Assembly (NCBI RefSeq): GCF_000247815.1
Contig: NC_021674.1
Coordinates: 77,335,343-77,399,342 of the forward strand
Source: Ficedula albicollis
Taxonomy: Eukaryota > Chordata > Aves > Passeriformes > Muscicapidae
DNA length: 64,000 nucleotides
Direction: 5' to 3'
A model generated the notes under the pieces. It was given only the letters and a program-made list of their open reading frames with translations, ran no database searches and was not told the origin of the DNA. The translations under genes and the position numbers were made by a program. Shown piece by piece: positions 21,588 to 34,085 of the stretch (positions are counted from its first letter, which is position 1; each line of letters starts with the position of its first letter).

Positions 21588-21910
21588 CAAAACAAAACAA
21601 AACAAAACAAAACAAAACAAAACAAAACAAAACAAAACAAAACAAAACAAAACAAAACAAAACAAAACAAAACAAAACAAAACAAAACAAAACAAAACAA
21701 AACAAAACAAAACAAAACAAAACAAAACAAAACAAAACAAAACAAAACAAAACAAAACAAAACAAAACAAAACAAAACAAAACAAAACAAAACAAAACAA
21801 AACAAAACAAAACAAAACAAAACAAAACAAAACAAAACAAAACAAAACAAAACAAAACAAAACAAAACAAAATAAAATAAAATAAAATAAAATAAAATAA
21901 AATAAAATAA
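21557..21910 (+). repeat. Pentanucleotide array (AAAAC)n then (AAAAT)n
   Basis: About 63 uninterrupted AAAAC units run to about 21868, followed by about eight AAAAT units to 21910. All frames on the minus strand are open, giving false Cys-Phe-Val-Leu peptides of over 100 residues. The clean switch from AAAAC to AAAAT at one end shows that a single variant spread locally. Confidence 0.97.
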
Positions 21911-23105
21911 TAGAGGGAGTGAATTTCGAGAAAGTATGTAACAGGGGGCCAGGAACAGTCTTTAGCTCTGATATTGGCTGACTTGAAATGCCCATACTTT
22001 TAAATTTTCCTATCTTCTAGAATACTGCAGCTGTTTCCAAAGTCCCTACTAGAAGCAGCTAGTGGCCTGTCCTAACTCCTGTACTGAGCCCAAACACTGC
22101 TTGGAGAAGTGATACATGATGTGGGCCAAAGGGTTGCTGGGGTCAATTCTGGCTATCTACCTCTGTAAGTGATCAAAATTGAGTGGCAGAGATGTCTTCC
22201 TGGCACAAAGTAATAAATGGCTCTGCCATTGCAAGTATGCAGACATAGCTATTGATTCAAATGGTCCTTTCTTCCCTTTTCCTAGGGAAATCTGAGCCAA
22301 CACTGTTGAGATTTGACCCTGGCCCTTCAATGAGTTTCAAATGAGTGGAAATCCAATCTCACAGGCAGATGAATTGAACTCACTTAACAGAGACTCCAAC
22401 AAATTTGCAAAGGTCTCCCAACGAGTTCTTCCTCAACCAGGAAGAGCAGACATCTATTCCAGTTCTTCAAAAGACATTGTGATGATTTATTTCTTAAATT
22501 CTGCTTCAGGAAAAGCTCGTTACCTTGCCTGACTAGTCATTCAGATTATGAAGTCCTGCTTAATGAAACTGGGAATACTGGCACTTCTGATACATAGAAT
22601 ATCAGCCTAGTGAGCCTGTTATACAGCACCCAGAAATCCAGAGGAAAGCAATCCCAAAGAGCCCCTGGCAGCCGTTCTGTGAGTTGTGTGGGGAAGTTTT
22701 CTAAACCTTCCATGCCATTTACATCTCTATGTCCGATACCATATCTTATCACCCCAGCCCTCTCAAGAGCCATCACAATTTTGCTTGTCTCTTTCCCCAG
22801 TTTCTATTCCTTTCTAAGTAATTTCTACACTTTTCTTTTTCCTAGTGAAGTATAAGTAAGGCACACTTTTCAGGACACAGCCAGGAAAAAATCTGTGACC
22901 ATCAAGGTTGCATGTACATCTGTCCCTTTACTGCATCTCAGGTGATCCTGTTTGCTACGACACCCATTCAGCTTGGACAGCTTGTCTATAAGGCTTGTGT
23001 AGAAAAGGAGCTGTAACCTTACCATCTGAGACACCCCTGCCCAGTACAGCATCCTCTTCTTTACCTAGCCTCCAAATAAGCTAAAGAAAACTTTCCCAGG
23101 ACTGT
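21911..23105. other. Non-coding unique sequence
   Basis: No gene recognised. Open frames at 22341-22532, 22546-22776 (minus) and 22610-22855 (plus) are short, overlap on opposite strands and lack domains. Confidence 0.45.
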
Positions 23106-23524
23106 ACGTTTATGAGTATTCCACCTAAATACCCAAGGGCGTATGAAAGCCAAAACTCCTCAAAAACACACCACAGAAAAGTTCTATAAATGTGATTTTA
23201 TCTGAACCAAAAAATAATGCATAGGTTAAATACCTACTTACAAATAAATTTTTCACAATCTCTTTCCTTAAATTCTGGGCTATTTTGTTTAGTGAAGAGA
23301 GTCAGGTAGTTATACACGTTCATGAGTATTCCACCTAAATACCCAAGGGTGTATGACAGCCAAAACTCCTCAAAAACACACCACAGAAAAGTTCTATAAA
23401 TGTGATTTTATCTGAACCAAAAAATAATGCATAGGTTAAATACCTACTTACAAATAAATTTTTCACAATCTCTTTCCTTAAATTCTGGGCTATTTTGTTT
23501 AGTGAAGAGAGTCAGGTAGTTATA
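23106..23524. repeat. Tandem duplication, 210-bp period, two copies
   Basis: Copy 1 is 23106-23315 and copy 2 is 23316-23524. Both begin ACGTT.ATGAGTATTCC and end GTCAGGTAGTTATA. By eye there are about three substitutions over 210 bases, so the duplication is recent compared with the CR1 fragments nearby. The unit is AT-rich and has no open frame of note. Confidence 0.95.
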
Positions 23525-25363
23525 ATTTATTATTTCCATTTTTACATACGTTGACTTATCTTCACAACATGTTATTGACACCGCTATGCAGCTTTACAAT
23601 ACAAATATGTTTTATTTGGCTTGTCTTGCAGTCATGTCAGACTGTTCTGAAAGCACAGTATGGTCCTATCATCTTCACTTCTGTCAAAACTTATTTGACT
23701 TAGCTACATTCTTCTATGCCCACATTACCCCAAGAAAATTTCTTTTCTGCCAACAAATTTGTTCAAAATGGTCATTTTTTCTTAGTGCAAATATTGCTGG
23801 AATGCTCACACAGTTGGATGATGGCTATGATGAACCACTCCTTCATTATCCCTCATCTGTGATGCACTTGTCACAATACAGACAGTTTCAGCAGCTTCAA
23901 TGTGCAATAATATTTTGTGATATGAGTACTCCCCCAAAAAATTAGGAGCTTTATGTACATGCACCAAACTGGCAAATACAGATGTCCCTCATTTCAGTTC
24001 TTTTCTCATGTTAGAATATATTTCTTCATATGAATATCTCCATCAGGACCATAAAACACAAATGAGAACTCCTAAATAAAAAGAGTGACAGGAATTCCCT
24101 TCGTGGGTAGCTCTTGCTATATTTCTGTTCTGAAGACTGACTTTTTGATTTTATAGATTGAAACACACAGTTGATAATGAAATAGAAAATAAAGTGGAAA
24201 AAAGATGTTACTCGTCCACGGACTGAGGTTTTTAAAGAGTAGATGAAATCATGTAACAATCTTGTGCAATAATTTCAGTCTGGACAACTTACTCTGTAGT
24301 TCCACTAGTCTGGTGGTATGCTAACAGTAAACCACAAAAGTGTCCCCTCTGTGCCACTTCTCAGAAATTCTTAAAGGGAAGGATCACGGGAATTGATTAA
24401 ATCATGTAAGGTAAACCATTAACTGAAAAAAGTTGGCTATATACTGTATGTTGACTTTATGCTTCCTTATTAATACATTAAGAACACAGAAGAAAGCAAA
24501 CTGTGAATATTGAGCCCTAATCCTAGTGCTGAAGATATATTCACACGGTGTTACAAAGTCTGAAAAACTTCTGGATAATGACAACCTCAACTCTTCTTTT
24601 TATTTTTGTCAGGTTTTCACACTGAACTGCCCACAGTGAATAGGGTTTCCTGAGTAACAAAGTAATTGGGTATCAAATGAACAACCTTAATTGTTGCTAA
24701 TAACTGAAAGGATGACTTTTGGCCCTTCCAGCAATGTGTAATGAAGGAAGAAGAAACCTAAAACTCAGAACAACTTTTCAGCAATTTCTCAGTCAGACAA
24801 AATGGTTAAGAATGTATATCAATCCCTTTCTCCATTATTCATTAATGCCTAGTTGGAGCTCAGCATTTCTACCTAAGCATTTTCCTTTGTCCTCACTGCT
24901 GATCAAAATTTGGAAGTTTTCAGAGGAAAGAGCCTTTAGGAAAAAAACTAGAAAAGGAAAGCTAAGCAAGGTCTCTCAATAGGAAATTACCTTTCGTATG
25001 TGTGACTGTGTTTAGGTGTGAATCAGAGCAAGAAGCTTAAGAAGGGCTACTGGTGGTCAATAATAGGAACTTATGGTTGATGGGCAGATAGCAGAGCAAG
25101 AGGATCAGCATCCAACAACCCAGAGGAAAAAGAGCCCTTTGTCAGTGGTAGATCTGACACTTGACTTGCTGTATGGCTAAACACAGCACGATGACCACAG
25201 AACTGGGTGCAGTCAGCACTTAATACCCTGCAGCTGTGGAAACAGTAAATTGATACACTTGGCTCTTGTGGGATTGAGTAACATTGCTGTAATTGCTGTA
25301 CTTCCAGTGGAGCTCAGCAATAACAAAGCAAGGGTGCTCAAGACCAAGAGAACCAAGGTGTTT
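23525..25363. other. Non-coding unique sequence
   Basis: No gene recognised. The longest open frame (23586-23945, plus, 119 codons) has no domain, no clear splice sites and AT-rich composition. Confidence 0.5.
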
Positions 25364-25364
25364 T

Positions 25365-25394
25365 CCCTTCCCTTCCCTTCCCTTCCCTTCCCTT
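25365..25394 (+). repeat. (CCCTT)6 block leading into 11-bp array
   Basis: Six perfect CCCTT units directly abut the first 11-bp unit. Each 11-bp unit begins CCCT and ends CTT, so the larger unit may have grown out of this pentamer block. Confidence 0.93.
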
Positions 25395-27215
25395 CCCTGA
25401 AACTTCCCTGAAACTTCCCTGAAACTTCCCTGAAACTTCCCTGAAACTTCCCTGAAACTTCCCTGAAACTTCCCTGAAACTTCCCTGAAACTTCCCTGAA
25501 ACTTCCCTGAAACTTCCCTGAAACTTCCCTGAAACTTCCCTGAAACTTCCCTGAAACTTCCCTGAAACTTCCCTGAAACTTCCCTGAAACTTCCCTGAAA
25601 CTTCCCTGAAACTTCCCTGAAACTTCCCTGAAACTTCCCTGAAACTTCCCTGAAACTTCCCTGAAACTTCCCTGAAACTTCCCTGAAACTTCCCTGAAAC
25701 TTCCCTGAAACTTCCCTGAAACTTCCCTGAAACTTCCCTGAAACTTCCCTGAAACTTCCCTGAAACTTCCCTGAAACTTCCCTGAAACTTCCCTGAAACT
25801 TCCCTGAAACTTCCCTGAAACTTCCCTGAAACTTCCCTGAAACTTCCCTGAAACTTCCCTGAAACTTCCCTGAAACTTCCCTGAAACTTCCCTGAAACTT
25901 CCCTGAAACTTCCCTGAAACTTCCCTGAAACTTCCCTGAAACTTCCCTGAAACTTCCCTGAAACTTCCCTGAAACTTCCCTGAAACTTCCCTGAAACTTC
26001 CCTGAAACTTCCCTGAAACTTCCCTGAAACTTCCCTGAAACTTCCCTGAAACTTCCCTGAAACTTCCCTGAAACTTCCCTGAAACTTCCCTGAAACTTCC
26101 CTGAAACTTCCCTGAAACTTCCCTGAAACTTCCCTGAAACTTCCCTGAAACTTCCCTGAAACTTCCCTGAAACTTCCCTGAAACTTCCCTGAAACTTCCC
26201 TGAAACTTCCCTGAAACTTCCCTGAAACTTCCCTGAAACTTCCCTGAAACTTCCCTGAAACTTCCCTGAAACTTCCCTGAAACTTCCCTGAAACTTCCCT
26301 GAAACTTCCCTGAAACTTCCCTGAAACTTCCCTGAAACTTCCCTGAAACTTCCCTGAAACTTCCCTGAAACTTCCCTGAAACTTCCCTGAAACTTCCCTG
26401 AAACTTCCCTGAAACTTCCCTGAAACTTCCCTGAAACTTCCCTGAAACTTCCCTGAAACTTCCCTGAAACTTCCCTGAAACTTCCCTGAAACTTCCCTGA
26501 AACTTCCCTGAAACTTCCCTGAAACTTCCCTGAAACTTCCCTGAAACTTCCCTGAAACTTCCCTGAAACTTCCCTGAAACTTCCCTGAAACTTCCCTGAA
26601 ACTTCCCTGAAACTTCCCTGAAACTTCCCTGAAACTTCCCTGAAACTTCCCTGAAACTTCCCTGAAACTTCCCTGAAACTTCCCTGAAACTTCCCTGAAA
26701 CTTCCCTGAAACTTCCCTGAAACTTCCCTGAAACTTCCCTGAAACTTCCCTGAAACTTCCCTGAAACTTCCCTGAAACTTCCCTGAAACTTCCCTGAAAC
26801 TTCCCTGAAACTTCCCTGAAACTTCCCTGAAACTTCCCTGAAACTTCCCTGAAACTTCCCTGAAACTTCCCTGAAACTTCCCTGAAACTTCCCTGAAACT
26901 TCCCTGAAACTTCCCTGAAACTTCCCTGAAACTTCCCTGAAACTTCCCTGAAACTTCCCTGAAACTTCCCTGAAACTTCCCTGAAACTTCCCTGAAACTT
27001 CCCTGAAACTTCCCTGAAACTTCCCTGAAACTTCCCTGAAACTTCCCTGAAACTTCCCTGAAACTTCCCTGAAACTTCCCTGAAACTTCCCTGAAACTTC
27101 CCTGAAACTTCCCTGAAACTTCCCTGAAACTTCCCTGAAACTTCCCTGAAACTTCCCTGAAACTTCCCTGAAACTTCCCTGAAACTTCCCTGAAACTTCC
27201 CTGAAACTTCCCTGA
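25395..27215. repeat. Homogeneous 11-bp minisatellite, 165 copies of CCCTGAAACTT
   Basis: From 25395 to 27209 the sequence is 1815 bases, exactly 165 units of CCCTGAAACTT, followed by a last CCCTGA. I saw no variant unit. The minus strand has no stop in any frame, so open frames of 679 and 638 codons arise with an 11-residue period (SGKFQGSFREV). These are artefacts of the repeat. Each unit junction contains TTCCCTGAA, which fits the STAT-type pattern TTC-N3-GAA, and each unit contains GAAACTTC, which fits an HSF-type pair GAA-N2-TTC. The 11-bp spacing is close to one DNA helical turn. Confidence 0.97.
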
Positions 27216-27800
27216 CATCATTACAGTAACTTTTTTGGGAGTGCAATTGCACACTTATCAGTCACACTCCATACACTTTTGTTGACAAAATCAGGAAGTA
27301 TGAAACAAAGAAATACTCTCCAACTCTCTGCGCATCTGCATGTTTGTTACTGTGTCTGATCAGCCTATATTTTCTAGTGAAAATAAAATTTTAAGAAAAT
27401 TTCTGTCTCTTGTTCAGCTATGAATCTGCATAACATGTTTTTATCATATTATTTTAATTAGTCTCAGATTTATTGAAAGTTTCATTTTCATAAAATCATC
27501 CTTTAGTTGCAATGTAGGTCTTTTTTACATAAAGTAAGCTTAACATTTTATTTCTCAATAAAAACATCAAAAATGTTCTGCTCCAGAAATATTGAAGTGT
27601 ATGTTGTCTAAATATTTCTAAACCCTTGAAATTAAGTCCTTCTCTAAAGGATTTTTAACTGTTTCAGCAAATATAAAAAATCAGGATTAGGAAAAGTCAG
27701 TTAGGTCCAACCAATTTTCAGGGGTGGTTTCCATATTGTTTTAAAAGTTCAACTTACTGTTGTCCTGTAATAAATCAGTTATTTTGCAACAGTGCAAAGA
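27216..27800. other. Non-coding unique sequence
   Basis: AT-rich DNA without a recognisable gene or repeat. Confidence 0.5.
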
Positions 27801-27871
27801 AAATGTAAAGTAGCTGTAAAAGGCTGACATTTTCAGAAAATGTAAAGTGGCTGTAAAAGGCTGACATTTTC
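27801..27871. repeat. Tandem duplication, 37-bp period, two copies
   Basis: Copies start near 27801 and 27838 and share AAATGTAAAGT.GCTGTAAA and GGCTGACATTTTCA. One substitution is visible (TAGCTG/TGGCTG). Confidence 0.88.
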
Positions 27872-28328
27872 ATGCCTTTTATGCTCCCTTTCTGCTGCCT
27901 TCAAGTAAGTGTAAGACCCTTGGTGTTCCACCTTTATCCAACTTTCTGCTTTCTGTTATTTATTAGCCAGTTTTGTGCCTTTTAACCTAAACTGTCCTTC
28001 CAGAAAACTTAATTTCCATTTCAAAGGCTTTATGAACAGATTTAAGGCAGCAGAAATATTGTTCAATTGGCAATTGGTGCAAGATTTTGAGAAATAGGAT
28101 ATGTTGGAAGGGAAAATTATGTCATATACTGAAAATATCTGTTGCTTTTATTTCAACCTATCTTCTGCAAAACAAGTTGTCCATAAAGTTTTGAGTGATG
28201 GCTACCTGAATTATCCTGAGTAGACTTGATACAAAGGACTAAAACAGTACTGGGAGCTGTTCATCAACAAACTTGTAATAATGCATAGCTCTGAATGCTT
28301 CCAGCAGATTTTTCTAAGATTTTTTTTA
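27872..28328. other. Non-coding unique sequence
   Basis: No gene or repeat recognised. Confidence 0.5.
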
Positions 28329-28435
28329 GATTCCTCGGCTAAATACACATGATACAGGATACTGTACTTTTCGGGATATTACGATTCCTTGGGTAAATAC
28401 ACGTGATACAGGATACTGTACTTTTCGGGATATTA
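28329..28435. repeat. Tandem duplication, 54-bp period, two copies
   Basis: Copies at 28329-28382 and 28383-28435. They share GATTCCT at the start and GTACTTTTCGGGATATTA at the end and differ at about three bases. Confidence 0.92.
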
Positions 28436-31400
28436 AGGTGATTTTAAGATTGTTATTTACAGATTAATTATAGGGAGTAGGATTTCATATGCAGACATTC
28501 ATCCATTGCTAGTTGATCATCATCAAAAACCTAAAGCCACCCACATCTCCTTTTTTTCACTGTTTCATTCAGTCCCCCTGTATTAGAGAGAGGATCAATC
28601 CTTTTCCTGGGACGAAACTACCAGCATATTCAAGAGTTTGGATGTGTGCTTAGTCTACACAGCCTTTGAGAAAAGGCTATCCCTTAGCACAGGTCAAAGA
28701 TTATTATTCCTAGTAGTACAGGTGGGAATAATTAACCATGTTTAAAATCTTGTTTCCCTGTGGCAAAGTCATATGACCAAACCAAGTAAACAAACCCAAC
28801 ACGGGATTATTCCTGGATTTCTGATCTCACATGGGCTGATAGACTACGACTGACTACAACTACAATGATCCTGCATTTTAAGTTTCTTATCTGCTGAGCA
28901 GGGTCTTTTCACCACAAATTGTGAATGTTTGACAAGCCAGAGTGTGGACAAAGTAAGAAAGGGGAACAAAATTTGCAATTGTTATTGAGTTTCCAGAAAT
29001 ATATATTCAGGGAAAAGGTATATTTCATACATGTTTCTGAAGCACCTAATTTAACTTCACCACTGTGCAAAAGATAAAGCAGACAAAAAGTAATCTGAAA
29101 ACCAAATAACTCTTCAAGTCAAAAGGAGGAGGGAGAGGCAGTGTGTGTGAGCCTGCACATTGCGCCTGTGCGAGATGTGCTTAAAATATCAGCTTTTTGA
29201 TTTTGGAAAATGAGAAGAATACTTGATGATTACTGATTTTTGGTATGATTTTAAGATCGATGGAAGTATATTTGTCACATGCTTCTGATGCATGTATCAC
29301 AGAATAACTTAGCAGTCTTTGACAAAACAGGCAATCAAATTTATATTCTAAGCCTGATAAACACTTCTGCCCTCTCTCTTCCAAATACCATCCTTTCTTT
29401 TCAACTTTATTTTCAATTTGAAAACTTGAAATTGTTGGTGGAATGCATCAGTGACAGAAAAACAGTGTCATTGAAACTTATTTATATTTTTGATCATTTT
29501 CATAGATGATATTCCAAATTAATAAATTTAAAAGTCCTTAAAAATAGGCAGATTTCTTTCACATTGACAATAAATGTGATATTTTGCAATAATACAAATA
29601 CTATGGAAAGAACACACAGCTGTGTGCAAGTTTGGGTTCTGAATCACAGTAAAGCAACAGGGTTTAGGTACTTAAATCAGCGTGATCCTTTTTTCCTCTT
29701 TGAATCTATATTTCCATTGGATTTTAAAATTACCACACATTTTAAAAAGGGTCACAACTCTGTCAAAGATTATACCTCTAATAGGGGATAATTGAGAAAA
29801 TTCTTATATTGTTACATTTTTTTAAGCATTGGCATTATTAGTGTGTGAAACCTATGGATATACCATAGAGAATCTGAAAAACTCTGAAATTGTGATGCAT
29901 GTCTGAGCCATGATTATTAGGATTACTAACTCAATTCCAGATCTTCTAGTCCCAGAATATTTTTTCCTAAAAGCTGGAGAGTACCTATTTCGATATTTTA
30001 TGAAATTACAGTAAGAGGCATGGAAGGTAGGCAGATTTTTTCAGTGTCTGTGCTGCACTTACAGAACAAACTAGAAGGCAAAGTCATGACTTCACTGTTC
30101 TCTGATGCCTTTGAATGGATCTCTCACTGAGATGAGCTATTCATTTCACTTGGAGCAAATAGATAATATTAATAGCCTCTTAATATGCAGGTGAATATAA
30201 CATGTGCAAACTGGGAACCCTAAGGGACAATGAATATATCAAAGCAGTCCGTGAAAAAATAACTAAGAAAAAAAAAAGTTTATTTCTGAGAGGCTTAAAT
30301 TCATTATTAAAAAGTGTGAAAAATCTGGAAACTGAAGCAGAAAGTGAAGGATACATTTTATATCATAACAGCAAATAAAATACTTATGTAGTTATACACT
30401 GGAAGTAGAAAAATGTTTAAACTCCATTCAAACTAACAGAAATAAAAGAGCACCAACTTTGATAGCCTTTATTTTGGATACATCATGCATAGGTGCAATG
30501 AGGATAGAAAGACATCTAAAACCAAAACAATTTCATGCATCCTTTTGAAAATAAAATAATTATCTTTTCCAGAGTTGTAACAGTACCTTATCCAGTTTAT
30601 AAAGAAGCTTTTTGGCCCTTCAAGCTGTGATTTCTTTATTAAATTCTCCTTTATACAGTTATAATTTTCTAATTTAACGTAGTATAACCCAAAATGAGCT
30701 GATATGATTTGAAGTAATACCTTGGAAAGTGACGCTCTTTTACTTGATGCCAATTTTCAATACCTATAGAGATGGAATTGAAAGAATTGTAAATTGAACC
30801 ATTGTATAAAGGGGAAATTGTGTCACTACCTGAGTTTGTAAGTGAATGCTTTCTGGGTATTACAGTCCATTACATGTTTAAAAGGCTGAAAACCTTGAAA
30901 CAGATCACTGTGTGCATCATACTAAAACCTTCATCTAAATATTCTCTATCAATAATCTTTATATTCTTTTTTGCTTTATTTACTTGATATGAAAAAAAAT
31001 CTGCAGCCTATCTGGTCAACTCTATAAAATACCCAACTATATTTGATAACTGAAGTACTACCTATTAAACTGCTATGAACTAGTGCCCAGGACAGATGAA
31101 ACTTAAGGTAAATGTCTGGATTTTCTGGGTTTTAAGGCTTTCTAGAATAAAATTTTTAAAATTCTTTTAACTGAGGTAGAAAATATTAAAACCATCCAAA
31201 CTGAGAGGGACATATCCAGAACATTCTACATCCTTGTCATGGCTTCAGAGGAAGATAGGTCTGCAGGTACCCACTGCCAGGTTTTCAAGCTCTCCAATGA
31301 AGTTAGAGGATCTGTGCAAAATATCTCAGAACAGAGCTCTGTAAATTTGAGTTATCTTGCTGCTCTGAAAGCTATTGGACAATCCACACCCAAAGGGAAA

Positions 31401-34017
31401 CTTGTAGGAACTCAAAATGCTTTGGTCTTGGCACAAGTGATTTGTTATTTGTTTTCTTGACTCACACTCTTAATCAGCACTCTGCCCTCAGAAATTTGCC
31501 ACTGGATTTCACCAAGGGCTTAATTATAAGTGTAACTTCTCTCTTCTGTCTTCAGGCTCTTTTCTTCCAGATTTAGCACACTTCTGCACATAAAAACACG
31601 TAAATACTCCTGCAGGTGTATTGTTAGTTTGTTCCTAACAACTATGCATTTACCCTGGCTTTCAAAGAAACTCAAATTAATAAAATGACCTAGCAGCTGT
31701 CTCAACTTCTAGTTCCTATTCATTATTTAAGCTATAAATAAATAAAAAAGCATGTATTTTTTCCTTACCCAGTGTGAATGGAAAGCAGCCAGTTTTTTTA
31801 TTTTCAGACACTCACAGTGAAAGCTATTAGAATTTAAGAAATTATAATTTTAGATATAATTTACATAAACACGTGTCTACTTTTAAAGATATTTGTTTTC
31901 AATAAGATTTAGTATTTTATTTTAGTATTTATTTTCTATTGTTTTTATTTGAAGAAAAATAATAATAATTGTTATTTATAGAGCTTGGTGACAGAAAACA
32001 TTTAAAGCATTTACTCATGTTCTGGTCAGATCAAATTCTGCTGTCGCCCTGCACAGAACACTCAAACCTATTTGTAAGAAAGCAACTATTTAAATATTTC
32101 ATTGCAAATTGACTTTCCTGTAATAATCCTGCCTGCTGAAGCTCCCCCTTCTGGAGCCAAGTGTCCATGCGGGAATTTCAGCTTCAATCAAAAAACACTC
32201 AGAGCACAGCCTGAGAGCACGACCCAGGTAGATCTTACAGGCTTTAAAACAGCAGGTGAGGAGAATGGCCATTCGTTTTTTACCATCTTAATTTAAAAGT
32301 CAGTTCCTCTGGTTCTGTTACATGACTGATTTACAAGTTCAACACACTTACTGGCTTTGGCAGTACCAAAATGTGATTATTTGTAGCAGGAGGTATAAAT
32401 TCAAGGCTGTATACTGTCTGCAGTGCAGGGGCCACAACACCCACTGACATGAGTAGAGAGCTGGTGTAGTGATCCCAGACAGACTTTTATTTAATTGTCC
32501 AACTGTTTTCTTGTCACATTTGCTATTCTCTGAAAAAAAAAATTGAACACACTGTTGTTAAAACTTTTCTTCTTTTTTGTTCCTAACCTCTTTTTACATT
32601 TCCTTTGCTCTTTTTCACACTTCAAGTCCTTCGTTTTCAACCCAAAGAGGCTTGAATCCCATTTTTGGCCCTCACTCCATGAACAGTGTCTAAATAGTAA
32701 ATGCCAACAGCAACATGCCATCACTGGGCTTCAAAGCTGATATTCCAATCAGCTAAAGAGAAACAGGGAAATTCATGTCTCATTAATTACTTCAGGATGC
32801 ATGAAAGTCAGGCAAATATTTCTGCATCCACCATTATTTAAAAATGACACTGCAGCTACATTAACTTGTTACCTAGTCTGTGAAAACACACATTTTCAAG
32901 ATCTTTTATCTTTTCCTAAACTGAAGGATGAGGAGTTAAGCATTTTCAGCCTTGCCACATACAATTCCCTGTTGTTCCATGACTTCATGTGATTCCCTCC
33001 ACTGTCCCACCTATATCCCGGCAATGGTCAAGACACAGCTGTCAATGGGCTGAGGTGCTTAATGAGAAAAGGTCAACAATGAGCTGGCAGTTGGGAGGAA
33101 GGATCATATCCTAGGATAGAAAAAAAGAGAGATTAAAGTCTACGGAGAAAAGTGAGATATCTGCATGTGTATCAGACCACTGGCACAGGGCACTAGAAAA
33201 ATTGAAAACTGGCAGGAGCTCCTTCATAACAAGAGAAGCAGTAGACATTTTGATTTTATGCTCTCCATGTTACCTTCTCATTGGCGAAATAGAGGTACAT
33301 GCACTGTATGGAATTAAGTTAAAATGTGTACCAAAATGTCCAGGTTACTCTGCTTGAAGAGCAGGTACAAATTCACTGTGAAATAGAAAAATATATTGAG
33401 TGAGACTGTGCAGGTTTTGTCCTCAGGCTAATGCATATCAATGGTTTCCTTAATATTTGATCATATTTTCAGGTGATATTATCATGATAGTGCTTTGGAG
33501 GGAAAAATTAGATTTCAAAATGTTCCTGAGAAATAGAGAAAAAAATAAGGAGCATTAGGGAGGAATTGTATGAACACGTGCATAAGACAACAAATAGGAT
33601 ATTGGTCATCAGCTGTGGAAATAAAGAATAAAACAAAACTTTTAGTTACAGAACAGCTAACTATTGTTAATAATATAAATAAATTAGGTAATAGAAAAAA
33701 ATTGAAGGTTATAGGCAATCTTGACCTGAGCATGTGCCAAAAGAATTAGTCTGTGGCAAAAAATGCAGACATTGTTTGAGAATGTTAGGAGCAAGTAAAA
33801 GTACAAAACAGTCCTGCTTGGAGTTGGCAAGGCTCCAGATGGAATGCTGAGCAGAGTATTTGGTATTTATGTCAAGCAAAATATTGGACAGAGGAGACAA
33901 ACAAAAACAATCATAAATCTAAAAATCAGGATTACTTTGAAAGGAAATATTGAATGACTTGGCTTATCTTAAGCCAAGAGGAAGGCTTATGAAGTGAATG
34001 AAGAAGGGAGGAGGGAA
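28436..34017. other. Long non-coding unique stretch
   Basis: No convincing gene in about 5.6 kb. Open frames here are at most 94 codons (30469-30753, minus) and lack domains or paired splice sites. The frame at 31239-31460 (plus, beginning MASEEDRSAGTHC) has less AT-biased codons than its neighbours, but I recognise nothing in it. Confidence 0.5.
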
Positions 34018-34085
34018 GCATATATGTATATTTATACTCACATATATATATATATTTATATATGAGAATACTTGTGTATATATAT
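34018..34085. repeat. Imperfect (TA)n / ATGTATAT simple repeat
   Basis: Alternating T and A with scattered C and G, for example CATATATATATATATTTATA near 34040-34062 and GTGTATATATATGTG near 34074-34088. Confidence 0.85.

Noticed and set aside
21476..21995. Several 104-146 codon frames of Lys-Gln-Asn or Phe-Cys-Val-Leu repeats
   Set aside because: They come from the AAAAC array, whose period of 5 bases opens several frames.
25213..27254. Open frames of 679 and 638 codons on the minus strand with an 11-residue period
   Set aside because: They are read-through of the 11-bp array, which has no stop in any minus-strand frame. The non-repeat ends carry no domain.
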